Of a stretch of DNA of 64,000 bases, positions 10,301 through 18,464 are shown in pieces. Location: assembly GCA_949317995.1 (NCBI GenBank), contig OX439036.1:22542854-22606853 (forward strand), written 5' to 3'. Origin of the DNA: Acholoe squamosa (lineage: Eukaryota > Annelida > Polychaeta > Phyllodocida > Polynoidae). A program made the position numbers and the translations under genes. The number at the start of each line of letters is the position of its first letter. Within the stretch, counting starts at the first letter, position 1. The notes beneath the pieces were generated by a model, which saw nothing but the letters and a program-made list of their open reading frames with translations, had not been told where the DNA came from and did not search any database.

Positions 10301-11506
10301 ATGGGGGCTTAATTGCATGGTTTGGTTATAACCAAATTGGTTTATAAGTAAAATTTTTGCTTGTCCCTGTTACTTTGTTATAACGGAATTTCAATGTATG
10401 TGAAGATGGTTTTGGGCCATGAGTATATATTTTTTTCTCCCAAGAGGCCTTTACAAAAAAATTATTAAATCCCCTTTCATATGCCCACCCCCCTCTCCCA
10501 CTCAGCCACTCCAACTTAGCCCATTGCGGCCCACATAGGACCCACACCAAATAAAATGAGGGATAAATTGGCCACACCGGCCACACCTTCTTTACTACCT
10601 GGGCATTTAAGAAAAAAAGGATGCAAAAAAAGGAAGTAGTGTTTGACTTTTGAATACTGTTGGATTTAAGATTGGAGGAGGGACTGGAAACAGTGCACTA
10701 CGCAATAAGAAAACACGAGGAGGGCTTCATGGCACTGTGCAAAAGAAAGGCTCCAATGACAGCAGCTACACTGGTTGCTCTACTACTTTTTGTGCGCCCA
10801 GAGAGAGCACTGGACTTGGAGCAGAGGAGAATTGGGGCGGCAACTGGGGCAGAGTGCTTTGAGTGGTTCATCCAGTACATTCAAGATTGCGAAAGTGAGT
10901 AAAGAGACTAAATATTATTCTAAATTACGGAAACAAAGAGAAGTATTAGTTGAATAACCAAAAACAAAGTGTGAGAAGTTTTCTCTCTTGTGGGGAGTGA
11001 ACAGAAATTATATAATAAAGGTATTTATTCTAGTAATAAAAGATTGAGAAGGGGGTGTTTTTAAATAAAAATAAAAATAAAAGCCTTATGGTGGCTGGCA
11101 GATGCCTTAATGCATGGGTCTACTAGATACTCATCTCCAGTTCTTCATTGAAGAAGGAGGCCGACCTTATATTTGATTGGCCCTGTTGGTGCGCTAAGGC
11201 TAAACTGAAGTGCAATCTTTACTTACAGAGGGATTGAACGGACCTGTCCAAGTGAGTGACTTACATGCCGCGTTCACAGGAATGCCAGTGCTACAGATGA
11301 CAGGTGGGAACAAAAGGAACCTGAAAGTGATGTTTGAGCGACAAAGGAGGGAGGACCGATTGGGACTCCCAGTGTTCAGGACATGCGACCGACATGTGGA
11401 ACTCTGTCTGCCTTGTTCCAACTACAAACAGATGAAGGAGAGGTTGACCTGTGCGCTGACAGAGAGTACTGATAAGGATATAGAGGATGCGGAGATGGAA
11501 AACTAA
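1367..11506 (+). CDS. Divergent HECT-domain E3 ubiquitin ligase (G2E3-like), 10 coding exons
   Basis: Joined coding parts: 1367-1370, 5919-6041, 6701-6915, 7249-7470, 8439-8600, 8820-9168, 9538-9749, 9935-10116, 10671-10894, 11229-11506; 1971 bases, 656 residues plus TAA. Every junction is GT-AG and keeps frame. HECT ligases accept ubiquitin on a catalytic cysteine and pass it to a substrate lysine. Residues about 260-645 match the HECT fold: GGPLRAFLYHLLAEI at 322-336, ALSLAVNGPPPPF at 373-385, then a helical part and a C-lobe ending RTCDRHVELCLP, where Cys617 aligns with the catalytic cysteine (family pattern TC...LPxYxSYxxF). The first 240 residues (acidic stretch near 140-155, EEEGAGVEMEQELEEDDD) match no domain I know; no PHD, RING or UBA cysteine pattern is seen. 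The HECT call is secure; substrate and pathway are unknown. The weakest points are exon 1 and the acceptor at 10670. Confidence 0.82.
1371..1915 (+). other. Intron 1, first part, no feature recognised
   Basis: An open frame at 1531-1917 encodes a lysine- and arginine-rich start (KHKKKIKDKPRKEGRR), but it has no recognisable domain and no supporting splice context. I treat it as chance, not as a gene. Confidence 0.4.
1916..2759. mobile_element. Pogo/Tigger-like MITE carrying an 87-bp minisatellite
   Basis: The left part reads GGAAACTCCCTTATAACG and the right part repeats GGTTATAAC to a CAG-type end (CAGTTATAACC on the - strand). Compare CAGTGAAACTTGGTTATAAC in the neighbouring element. Between them is a five-copy minisatellite, with the core AAGTCCTGTTACAGGCTAT at 2097, 2184, 2271, 2360 and 2439. 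Ends are approximate and no coding capacity is seen. Confidence 0.5.
2097..2465. repeat. Minisatellite, about 87 bp x 5
   Basis: Units begin at 2097, 2184, 2271, 2360 and 2439 (spacing 87, 87, 89, 79). Each has AAGTCCT, ACAGG and C-rich and G-rich blocks (CCCACCCAGAGAGAGGGG). The core is shared with the 84-bp minisatellite at 3247. Confidence 0.8.
3044..3843. mobile_element. 800-bp pogo/Tigger-like MITE with TA target duplication
   Basis: The left end CAGTGAAACTTGGTTATAAC and the right end (read on -) CAGTAAAACTTGGTTTCAAC are inverted repeats, each flanked by TA (3042-3043 and 3844-3845). CAGT ends, TTATAACGAA subterminal motifs and TA duplication fit the pogo/Tigger group of Tc1/mariner. 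It is non-autonomous: the interior is an 84-bp minisatellite. Confidence 0.75.
3247..3620. repeat. Minisatellite, 84 bp x about 4.4
   Basis: GAGAAGCCCTGTGT recurs at 3247, 3331, 3415, 3498 and 3582 (period 83-84). Each unit holds a C-rich block and a TGGCGT end. It lies wholly inside the MITE at 3044-3843. Confidence 0.85.
4509..5517. mobile_element. 1009-bp TIR element built of ACATAAACTGGGTTTATGT palindromes
   Basis: The ends TATGGGAAGCCATTTGGGTA and (on -) TATGGCAAGCCTTTTTGGTA continue into AACTG on both sides, and the element is flanked by a 6-bp direct repeat GGCGTT (4503-4508, 5518-5523). Most of the body consists of variants of ACATAAAC...GTTTATGT and AAACCCATACTTTGCTTA, plus a short CCATGT...TTTTAAG series at 4725-4850. 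No ORF. Superfamily undetermined. Confidence 0.7.
5518..5918 (+). other. End of intron 1
   Basis: AT-rich intron sequence with short C/G runs around 5645-5740. It ends in a T-rich tract and CACAG before exon 2. Nothing else is recognised. Confidence 0.4.
5919..6041 (+). CDS. HECT gene exon 2
   Basis: Acceptor TTTTTTTCACAG ends at 5918 and donor G|GTAAGT begins at 6042. It is open in one frame and encodes residues 2-42 (ENSGGNDDFLELQIYCLHPL..., acidic end ESLNEDLF). It begins with two codon bases and ends in phase 1. No known domain. Confidence 0.75.
6389..6433 (-). promoter_or_regulatory. Two CTCF-like motifs 30 bp apart in intron 2
   Basis: TGCCACCTAGTGACA at 6389-6403 and TGCCATCTAGTGGCA at 6419-6433 are close to the CTCF core (reverse of TGCCNYCTRSTGG). 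They are repeated in tandem with a 30-bp offset. Similarity to the motif is seen; occupancy is inference. Confidence 0.3.
6701..6915 (+). CDS. HECT gene exon 3
   Basis: Acceptor CAAATAACAG ends at 6700 and donor GCC|GTAAGT begins at 6916. It encodes residues 43-114, including RDWTTDDWTAFVRHQWERVV and ending DELYILPTQA. Phase in 1, phase out 0. The tryptophan-rich stretch is not recognised. Confidence 0.78.
7249..7470 (+). CDS. HECT gene exon 4 (acidic linker)
   Basis: Acceptor TTACCTGGACAG ends at 7248 and donor AAG|GTAAAA begins at 7471. 222 bases, phase 0 to 0, residues 115-188. It encodes a charged, low-complexity part (EPRREEEGAGVEMEQELEED) and then LVCITLVGDGFG. An alternative acceptor at the CTACAG ending at 7274 would shorten the exon and change frame, so the upstream one is preferred. 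Confidence 0.68.
7530..8275. repeat. GGTATGGTGT-type satellite array in intron 4
   Basis: About 745 bases of variants of GTGTGGTATG, with GGTATA, GGTATT and GGTATC variants alternating with 10-12 base spacing. The G-rich strand is the sense strand of the HECT gene. Long open frames on both strands here are by-products of the repeat. Confidence 0.95.
8439..8600 (+). CDS. HECT gene exon 5
   Basis: Acceptor CTTTCATCGACAG ends at 8438 and donor GGG|GTAAGT begins at 8601. 162 bases, phase 0 to 0, residues 189-242 (IFMEWIKGLEGATSHFEIEQ at the start). It follows the satellite-filled intron 4. Confidence 0.78.
8820..9168 (+). CDS. HECT gene exon 6 (start of the HECT N-lobe)
   Basis: Acceptor TTATCTTACACAG ends at 8819 and donor GAGG|GTATGT begins at 9169. 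Residues 243-358. It holds the hallmark DDGTEDRNNAIDQGGPLRAF (309-328), matching the HECT pattern D-G-x-D-x-GGPLREF, and ends ILIFTDE at the typical break before the next conserved block. Confidence 0.88.
9538..9749 (+). CDS. HECT gene exon 7
   Basis: Acceptor TTATTATTCTACAG ends at 9537 and donor AGA|GTAAGT begins at 9750. Residues 359-429. YFNIGAALALSLAVNGPPPP matches the HECT motif YxxAGxxIALSLxHGGPGP of G2E3-like ligases, which confirms the join from exon 6. Confidence 0.88.
9935..10116 (+). CDS. HECT gene exon 8
   Basis: Acceptor TTGTACTTAAAACAG ends at 9934 and donor AAAG|GTAGAG begins at 10117. Residues 430-489, ending in phase 2. Charged helical sequence (LEKKVYNQTNYLEERKKLGQ) linking the two lobes. 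Confidence 0.8.
10190..10396. mobile_element. Short pogo-like MITE in intron 8
   Basis: The left end CACTAATATGCGTTATAACG and right end (on -) CATTGAAATTCCGTTATAAC are flanked by TA (10188-10189, 10397-10398). It is a degraded, about 207-bp relative of the element at 3044-3843. Confidence 0.5.
10671..10894 (+). CDS. HECT gene exon 9
   Basis: The donor GAAA|GTGAGT at 10895 is strong. The acceptor, GGATTTAAG ending at 10670, has a weak pyrimidine tract but restores phase exactly (AG plus A gives Arg) and continues LEEGLETVHYAIRKHEEGF, as expected for this family (EGL..L..I..HPE.F). Residues 490-564. A slightly different acceptor is possible. Confidence 0.72.
11229..11506 (+). CDS. HECT gene exon 10 (C-lobe with catalytic cysteine)
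   Basis: Acceptor CTTTACTTACAG ends at 11228. It encodes residues 565-656: VSDLHAAFTGMPVLQ (C-lobe start, compare family LxDLLxFxTGxxxIPP) and FRTCDRHVELCLPCSNYKQM with catalytic Cys617 at 11384-11386. The tail DKDIEDAEMEN is acidic. The TAA stop at 11504-11506 overlaps AATAAA. The usual C-terminal FG/aromatic ending of HECT ligases is absent and replaced by this acidic tail. Confidence 0.88.
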
Positions 11507-11849
11507 TAAAGTTGTAAAAAAAGAAAAAAAAAAGAAATAGTGTTTTAGAGTAAAGTAAAGGCTCTTTTGTTTGGAGGAGTGATGTACTGGTATGCGGAAG
11601 AAGAGTGTAATAGAGTAGTGTAAACTATTATACAGTAAAGATGAAGGAGAGGTTGACCTGTGCGTTGACAGAGAGAACTGATAAGGATATGGAGGATGTG
11701 GAGATGGAAAACTAATAAAGTTGAAAAAGAAGAAAAAAAAAGAGAAATAGTGTTTTAGAGTAAAGTAAAAGGCTCTTTTGTTTGGAGGAGTGATGTACTG
11801 GTATGCGGAAGAAGAGTGTAATAGAGTAGAGTAAACTATTATACAGTAA
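11431..11849 (+). repeat. 209-bp tandem duplication of the 3' end of the HECT gene
   Basis: 11640-11849 repeats 11431-11639 almost exactly. It includes the last 24 codons, stop, AATAAA, A-rich tract and the downstream piece ending TTATACAGTA. The second copy is not joined to the coding sequence and acts as a pseudo-3' end. A few substitutions and small indels separate the copies. Confidence 0.9.
11505..11510 (+). terminator. Polyadenylation signal overlapping the stop codon
   Basis: AATAAA shares bases with the TAA stop (11504-11506) of the HECT gene, so the 3' UTR could be only a few tens of bases. A second AATAAA follows in the duplicated copy near 11715. Confidence 0.6.
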
Positions 11850-11917
11850 TATCTCGTTTTCAAGGCCCTAGAAAGGAGCACTAAAAGGCGCACTAAAATG
11901 GTTTTGTGTTACTTGAG

Positions 11918-12400
11918 TATGGTGTAATGGTATGGTGTAATGGTGTATATGGTGTATGGTGTATGGTATGGTGTATGGTGTTATATAGTCATAAGGCCCC
12001 TGTAAGACGCACCCGAAAGAGAAGATAATAGCTCCCAGAGGTATATTTGTGTTGGAAGTATGGGGCCGAAATATTCAAGGGCTTCGGAAATGGACAGGAT
12101 AAATAAATAAAAAAAAATAAAAATTGGTTTCTATTGTTTTTTCGTATCATTGAGTACCCCAACGCGACATAATTGTCCAAGTAAGAGCAAAAATATAAGT
12201 TTGGTGTGGTAATGATGTGGTATGGTGTGGTATGGGGTGGTTTTGGTGTGGTATAGGGTGGTATTGGTGTGGTAGGTGCCGTATGGGGTGGTTTGGTGTG
12301 GTTTTGGTGTGGTATGGTGTGGTATTGGTGTGGTATGGGGTGGTATTCATGTGGTATTGGTGTGGTATGGTGTGGTATTGGTGTGGTATGGGTGTGATAT
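11918..12400. repeat. Further GGTATGGTGT arrays downstream of the HECT gene
   Basis: A short GGTGTATGGTGTAT block lies at 11918-11985 and a larger GTGTGGTATGG/GGTATTGGTG block at 12205-12400, with 220 bases of ordinary AT-rich DNA between. The orientation matches the array at 7530-8275. Confidence 0.9.
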
Positions 12401-12404
12401 ATAG

Positions 12405-12504
12405 ACAAAGGTGCACAAGAATTGGTCAGCACTGAGGTTATAAAACGAGGAGAAGGAGAGTGTGATAACGCTCAGTGCTGACCTATTTTGGTGTGCTCCT
12501 TTGT
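12405..12504. repeat. Long hairpin between two satellite arrays
   Basis: ACAAAGGTGCACAAGAATTG leads into GTCAGCACTGAG (12405-12436) and is inverted at 12471-12504 (CTCAGTGCTGACC...CCTTTGT), with arms of about 32 bases, a few mismatches and a 34-base loop. It could be the collapsed ends of a foldback element. Confidence 0.75.
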
Positions 12505-12552
12505 ATTTATTTCAAGTTAATTTAGTCAGATATGTTCAAAATTCGATTTTAG

Positions 12553-13725
12553 TGGTATGGTGTGGTATGGTGTGTGGTATGGTGTGGTATGGTGTGTGGT
12601 ATGGTGTGGTATTAGTGTGGTATGGTGTGTGGTATGGTGTGGTATTAGTGTGGTATGGGGTGTGGTATAAGTGTGGTATGGTGTGGTATGTGGTGTGGTA
12701 TTGGTGTGGTATTAGTGTGGTATGGTGTGGTATGGGGTGTGGTATTAGTGTGGTATGGGGTGTGGTGTGGTGTGGTATGGGGTGTGGTATGGTGTGGTAT
12801 AGGTGTGGTATGGTGTGGTATTGGTGTGGTATGGTGTGGTATTAGTGTGGTATGGGGTGTGGTATTGGTGTGGTACAGGTGTGGTATGGTGTGGTATGGT
12901 GTGTGGTATGGTGTGGTATTAGTGTGGTATGGTGTGGTATTAGTGTGGTATGGGGTGTGGTATGGTGTGGTATTAGTGTGGTATGGGGTGGGGTATTGGT
13001 GTGGTACAGGTGTGGTATGGTGTGGTATTGGTGTGGTACAGGTGTGGTATGGTGTGGTATTGGTGTGGTATGGTGTGGTATTAGTGTGGTATGGGGTGTG
13101 GTATAGGTGTGGTATGGTGTGGTATGGGGTGTGGTATTAGTGTGGTATGGTGTGGTATGGGGTGTGGTATAAGTGTGGTATGGTGTGGTATGGGGTGTGG
13201 TACAGGTGTGGTATAAGTGTGGTATGGTGTGGTATGGGGTGGTGTATTAGTGTGGTATGGGGTGTGGTATGGTGTGGTATGGGGTGTGGTATGGTGTGGT
13301 ATTAGTGTGGTATGGGGTGTGGTATTGGTGTGGTACAGGTGTGGTATGGTGTGGTATGGTGTGGTATGGTGTGTGGTATGGTGTGGTATTAGTGTGGTAT
13401 GGTGTGGTATTAGTGTGGTATGGGGTGTGGTATGGTGTGGTATTAGTGTGGTATGGGGTGGGGTATTGGTGTGGTACAGGTGTGGTATGGTGTGGTATTG
13501 GTGTGGTATGGTGTGGTATTAGTGTGGTATGGGGTGTGGTATAGGTGTGGTATGGTGTGGTATGGGGTGTGGTATTAGTGTGGTATGGTGTGGTATGGGG
13601 TGTGGTATAAGTGTGGTATGGTGTGGTATGGGGTGTGGTATAGGTGTGGTATGGTGTCGTATGTTTGGTACGGTGTCGTATGGTGTCGTATGTTTGGTAC
13701 GGTGTCGTATATGTGTGGTATTTGA
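12553..13725. repeat. Largest GGTATGGTGT array, with a 470-bp higher-order repeat
   Basis: About 1.17 kb of GTGTGGTATG, GTGTGGTATTA and TGGGGTGTGGTAT units. A long block (about 12840-13205) recurs at 13305-13640 with an offset of 470, including the rare variant GGGGTGGGGTATTGG (12984 and 13454). One copy lacks about 32 bases. The array decays into GGTGTCGTATG units at its right end. Confidence 0.92.
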
Positions 13726-13734
13726 TGGTAATTT

Positions 13735-13857
13735 TTCGGCCAAGTGACGTTTCGGCCATATGTCTTTTCGGCCAAGTGTCGTTTCGGCCACTTTGATTTC
13801 GGCCATTTGACGGGGGGCTACATGGGTTTGGGCCATGTGTCTTATAGGCCATGCGCC
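13735..13857. repeat. 16-bp TTCGGCC satellite
   Basis: TTCGGCC starts at 13735, 13751, 13767, 13783 and 13798 (period 16, last 15). Units look like TTTCGGCCAAGTGTCG. Degenerate GGGCCATGTGTCTTAT units follow to 13857. It abuts the GGTAT array. Confidence 0.85.
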
Positions 13858-13859
13858 TG

Positions 13860-14693
13860 GAACCCTTTACATACATGTTAGTATTTGCAAGTCACTAGTC
13901 CTGTCATTAATATTAACACCCATTGATTGCTCATTTATAGACTCAGCTTCCTCCAGATCTTCTATTTGTGGAATGCACATCTCTGATTCTCCAGAGAGAG
14001 GTGCAGCCCATAAGGAATAAGGGAGGCTTGAGAACAGACAGAAAGGAGAATATGTGCAGTAGTGGCCTTGGTAGGGCAGTTAGTTCGGAGTTTCACAAGT
14101 TGGCAACAATCACAACTGGTCTTATCTAAATATGATAGCAGCTTTAAGACTGGCTGTAGGCTTACAATCGCAGGGGTTTCCTTAAAGGTCATTAGTATAT
14201 TGTAATGTATTTTTCTATATGACCAGACCAGGATAGGAGTATTTGGAACTTTGCAATAATTCAGTTTAAGAAAATTTAATATTTTATGACTATTATGATC
14301 TGTGACTTGTGTAACATCACACAGTTGAGAGGAAGGAGCCAGCACCTATCACAGGCAGGCTATCAGACTGCCGACCACTCTACATGTGGCCTAACCTCAT
14401 TTGTCCAGTTCGTTTTCTGAGAGTAGATTAACCTTATCCAATGACCACCTGTATCTCTGAGTCTGAACCCTTGTGGGGTCCCTGTTTGCTTAAACCCCTA
14501 TTTGGTATAAGCATCCATCTTTGTACAAAGGTATAAAGGTCAAGACAGGCCCCTATGAGCAAGGTTAAATGTCCCTATCTGGAAAACCAGTTACAACATA
14601 GGGCCCATGTCCAGTCGCTCCAAGTGCTAAATAGTTAAGTGACATACCTAAATGCCATATACTACTGCCACATAGGGTCTGCAGGTAACGCTT
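13860..14693. other. Intergenic, dispersed repeat copy
   Basis: No gene is seen. 14341-14470 contains a dispersed repeat (TTTGTCCAGTT, GATTAACCTTATCCA) found also near 40915, 46255 and 50998. CCCTATCTGG motifs at about 14571 recur at 16307 and 16537, flanking the next element. Confidence 0.5.
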
Positions 14694-16192
14694 CCCAGCA
14701 AATTGTCGTGACTCCTCGTCAACCTGTGTGAAGTGGCTCACACATGTCGCTAGATGGAACACGATGTCGCTATAGCACAAGATCACCAGGAATAGCAATG
14801 GTGGTGATCACATGGCCTCACCTCAGATGACGAGGATGGTGATCACTCAGACTCACCAGGGATGGCGACGCGGGTGATCACTCACCTCGCTAGATGAAAC
14901 ACGCACCTCGTCATAGCACATGTTCACCAGGGATGGCGAGGATCGTGATCACTCATCCTCACCAGGGATGGCGACATGAGTGATCACTCATCCTCACCAG
15001 GGATGGCGACATGAGTGATCACTCACTTCGCTAGATGAGACGCACACCACATCATAATACACATTCACCACGGATAGCAAGGATTGTGATCAGTCACTTC
15101 GCTAGATAAAAAGCGTACCTCGTGATAGCGCAGGTTCACCACAGAGGGTGAGGATCTTAATCACCCACACTCACCAGGGATGGCGACACGAGTGATCACT
15201 CACCTCGCTAGATGAAACGCGCACCACGTCATAGCGCAGGTTCACCATGGATGGCAAGAGTGGTGATCACTCAGACTCACCAGTGATGGCGACGCTGGTG
15301 ATCACTCACCTTGTTAGATGAAAAGCTCATGATCATCGACATTGGTAATCATGCAGCCTCACATCTGCCAGATCAAAGTATGTTTTGCCAGAGAAGGTAT
15401 TGCCATATGTATCTTCCCTCTAACCACAGACAAGGTGTTCATGTTGATATTCCCCTATGTATTTTTCCTGTAACCAGAGAAAAGGTGTTTATGAATAGTT
15501 GCTTTCATTTTAGAGATAGCTCTATCTAAATTCAATTGATATTCTGTCTATATAATCTTGTTTGATTCAACTCTGAAGTATTACATGGAAATCAGTGTGA
15601 AACAAAGCACATTTGATACGTATGGGACTTATACTTCATGCCCACACTTCCTAGATAGGCTACATGTTGAACAGTGGTGCTGTCTCAACAACTTTGGCAA
15701 TGGTGGTGATAAGTTGCCACTGTGAGTGAGAGTGAGTGACAGATGATGCAATCCTCAGAGAGCATTGACTTGGAGTGACACAAGTTCACGTATTGAGTGA
15801 GACCAATGTTGGCAATGGTGGTGATAAGTCGCCATTTTGAGAGAAGATTAAATAGGGGTGATACACGCTCACGCAGTGAGTGAGAGCCATGTGGCAATGC
15901 AGGTGAAAAGTTGCCATTCTGACTGAGAGTTGACAGGCAGTGGCACATACTCACGCAGTGAGTTAGATCCCTTTTGGCGAAGGTGGTGATGAGTTACCAT
16001 GCTTTGTGAGGGATGACAAGGGGTGGCACATACTCACGCAGTGAGTGAGATCATGTTGGCAACTGTTGTGATAAATCGCCATGCCATGTGAGACTGACAC
16101 ACAGTGGCGAAAGATGACGCAGTGAGTTATCACTCAGAAAGGAGTCACCATTGATGACCAATCATGGCGACAGATAACGACATTTTGCTGGG
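14694..16192. mobile_element. CCCAGCAAA-TIR element, copy 1 (1499 bp)
   Basis: The left end is CCCAGCAAATTGTCGTGACT and the right end (on -) CCCAGCAAAATGTCGTTATC, flanked by TT on both sides. The left half is an array of 35- and 71-bp units with the palindrome GTGATCAC plus TCA and CTCGCTAGATGAAAC. A less repetitive core lies at about 15310-15690. The right half is an array of about 78-bp units (GCAGTGAGTGAGA, GATAAGTCGCCAT). No ORF, so non-autonomous. Superfamily undetermined. Confidence 0.8.
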
Positions 16193-16968
16193 TTGTATGA
16201 CACAGACCTGCAATCTAGCAAAGAATGTAAGGTAGGGCATGTCTGCAAGCGGACTTTAACAGAACTATGTCAGTTTGCAACCTAAGGTCACACAGAGACT
16301 TTACATAGCCCTATCTGGCAAATGATTCCTATTTGGCATATCTTTCCTAGATAGGGTCAATATAGCATCTAGAGTCTGCAGGTGGCATTCATTCTCTATC
16401 TCATTCATTCTCAAAAGATGCCAGGTAGGGACTGTATGACCAGAAATGGGCCTTTTCCAGATTTTGTCAGAGACCTTATTACATGGCTATAGTGGTATAT
16501 TTTTTGCCTGGTAGGATCTTTATCGGTGTCATCCCTATCCGGCATTAATTTGCTAGATAGAGTCCTTTATCCAGGGACGGCACACTGTCCCTGCCTGGCA
16601 AAAAAAAAAAGAACTTGGGGGTTATACGCTAGAAATAGGGGTTTCACAACCCTGTTAGTGTAAGGCACAATGAAGTGAAACAAGATAAATATCTGCACAG
16701 CTAGAAAGAATATGATTCTATATATCATTAGAAATATGACCAACATCGAGAGCTTCTGGTGCAGTATAATCTATTCACTTAATATGATTAAATTCTTATC
16801 ACTTGAGCGGATAGTAAAAATTCCATATAATCCTCTTGCTCAGATCCAGAATTAGACTGCAATCTCTAATACAAGACACAAAATTGCTCAGGAGTTCTAT
16901 CAAATTCAACCAAAAAAGTACTATACTATGCCAGCCGTATCCAATATCTGTGACACGATCTGCGAAAA
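16193..16968. other. Intergenic, decayed repeats
   Basis: CCCTATCTGGCA-type motifs recur (16307, 16537) and an A11 run lies at about 16600. No gene is recognised. Confidence 0.4.
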
Positions 16969-17622
16969 GGGACCTTATTTGTGTAGAGGCAAGGAGAAAG
17001 GGTGCTTCGTGCTAAAAGTCAATTTTAAAATCCAGATCAATAGCTTTTCAGTGATATATGGGTCAGGTCGCCAGAAAGCAGTAGATTTTGTGTTTTTGGG
17101 TCATTTTGGACTTTTATGGCTCTTGAGAAAGAAGTTGTGAACCAATCTTGTCTTACATAGTCTCATTTGATAGAAAACACTTAGGGCTATCAGAAAAATG
17201 TAAATTTGTGGTCATCCATCAAAAACTCTAGGACTTATAACCTACCGAAGTGAAAAAACGGCCAAATTTGTTCTTTTTTATACTTTTTGTATTTTTTACA
17301 AGTGTCCTGTATTGAATAAAGAAAACTATAGAGTATCCCAAAGTTATTTTTTGTATTGTATATGATCATAGGTATCATTTCCATCAGGTTTGGACATGTT
17401 ACTAAGTGAGAATTTTTCATGATGTGTCTTTCAAAATGGAAATCTGTAATTTGTAACATCCAGTACCTTAATCTAAATCGGTTATAAAACATGGAAAACA
17501 TGAAGCTTCAAAATCTTTGTTATTACCCATATGAAGGGCCCTATCATCCCCTACTTTGGCGAAGAAATTGTGTGTCTACAAGCATTTGTCTCCATATGAG
17601 AGCAGCTTATGTGAAATAATTC

Positions 17623-17666
17623 TGATAAAAGTACCGGATGTTACGTAACGTCCGGTACTTTTATCA
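17623..17666. repeat. 44-bp near-perfect palindrome
   Basis: TGATAAAAGTACCGGA is mirrored by TCCGGTACTTTTATCA around a centre TGTTACGTAACG. Only one base pair is mismatched, so it could extrude as a cruciform. Confidence 0.9.
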
Positions 17667-18450
17667 TCATGTAGGAGGCAGTCTACTGTACATGCATAAC
17701 TCAAATTTTGTTCCATTCTGTAATTGAAGTCAATAATAGACATATTCACCTTGTTATTTCATGTGTTTGTTATGCATAATGGGACTTTCTTATATTACTG
17801 AGAGCAACTTCAATTACCTCCATATTTCATTATTTTGGTACCAGACGTTAGATGACACAAAACAAGCAATAAAAATGGAACCGGATGGCCTAGATCGGTA
17901 TTTTTTGGTCTTCTGAGCTGAGGAGATGTACCTTGACAATTTTGTTAAGGTTATATAAAGTAATTAGAAAATTAGTTTTTCAGGGCCTTCAAGGGCAAAA
18001 TCTTACACTTTCTGACGACCTGACCCATATTGCAAGAGAAGATACTCCTGTTAGTCTTAGAGGAATGGCTTGCTAAATATGGGTAGTTATTACCATTTAC
18101 TGAATGACAATAAGCTCTACATCTAATTAGTCATGAGATACATAAAAGATTAGCATAATTTATGCTAATTAGCAAATTAACATAATTTTTTAATTCTTTT
18201 GCCCATTACTAGAAATGGTATTTTCGTTCTGTTTTCACCATAGTAAACCTGGTGAAACATACCTTCAAATTCCATGGCAACAGAAATCAACAAAAATGCC
18301 TATTTATGCCCAAAAACATTCTTTTTACAAGCCTTGTTTGGAACCTTTCTACCCAAAATAGAATGTTTTATCAAAAATCATTGAATTATCCATGAAAAAG
18401 TACCCTAAAACAGTTTTAAGGCATATTTTTCCTATTCTAGCCCATAGTGA

Positions 18451-18464
18451 TGCCCCCTGGTGGC
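18451..18464 (-). promoter_or_regulatory. CTCF-like motif inside a repeat
   Basis: TGCCCCCTGGTGGC matches the reverse of the CTCF core CCACCAGGGGGCA. The same motif occurs in the related repeat at 55843-55855, so it travels with the repeat family. Confidence 0.35.

Noticed and set aside
11640-11849. Second HECT gene starting downstream
   Set aside because: Only the last codons and 3' end are duplicated; there is no upstream coding part before the satellite.
7530-13725. Telomere or interstitial telomeric repeat
   Set aside because: The unit GGTATGGTGT is not TTAGGG or another known animal telomere repeat.
12462-13876. Open frames of 100-209 codons over the second satellite
   Set aside because: Same cause as at 7.5-8.3 kb: low-complexity translation of the array.
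14694-16192. CRISPR-like array (regular repeats with spacers)
   Set aside because: Eukaryotic context, diverged units, no unique spacers of constant length, and TIRs with target duplications show a transposable element.
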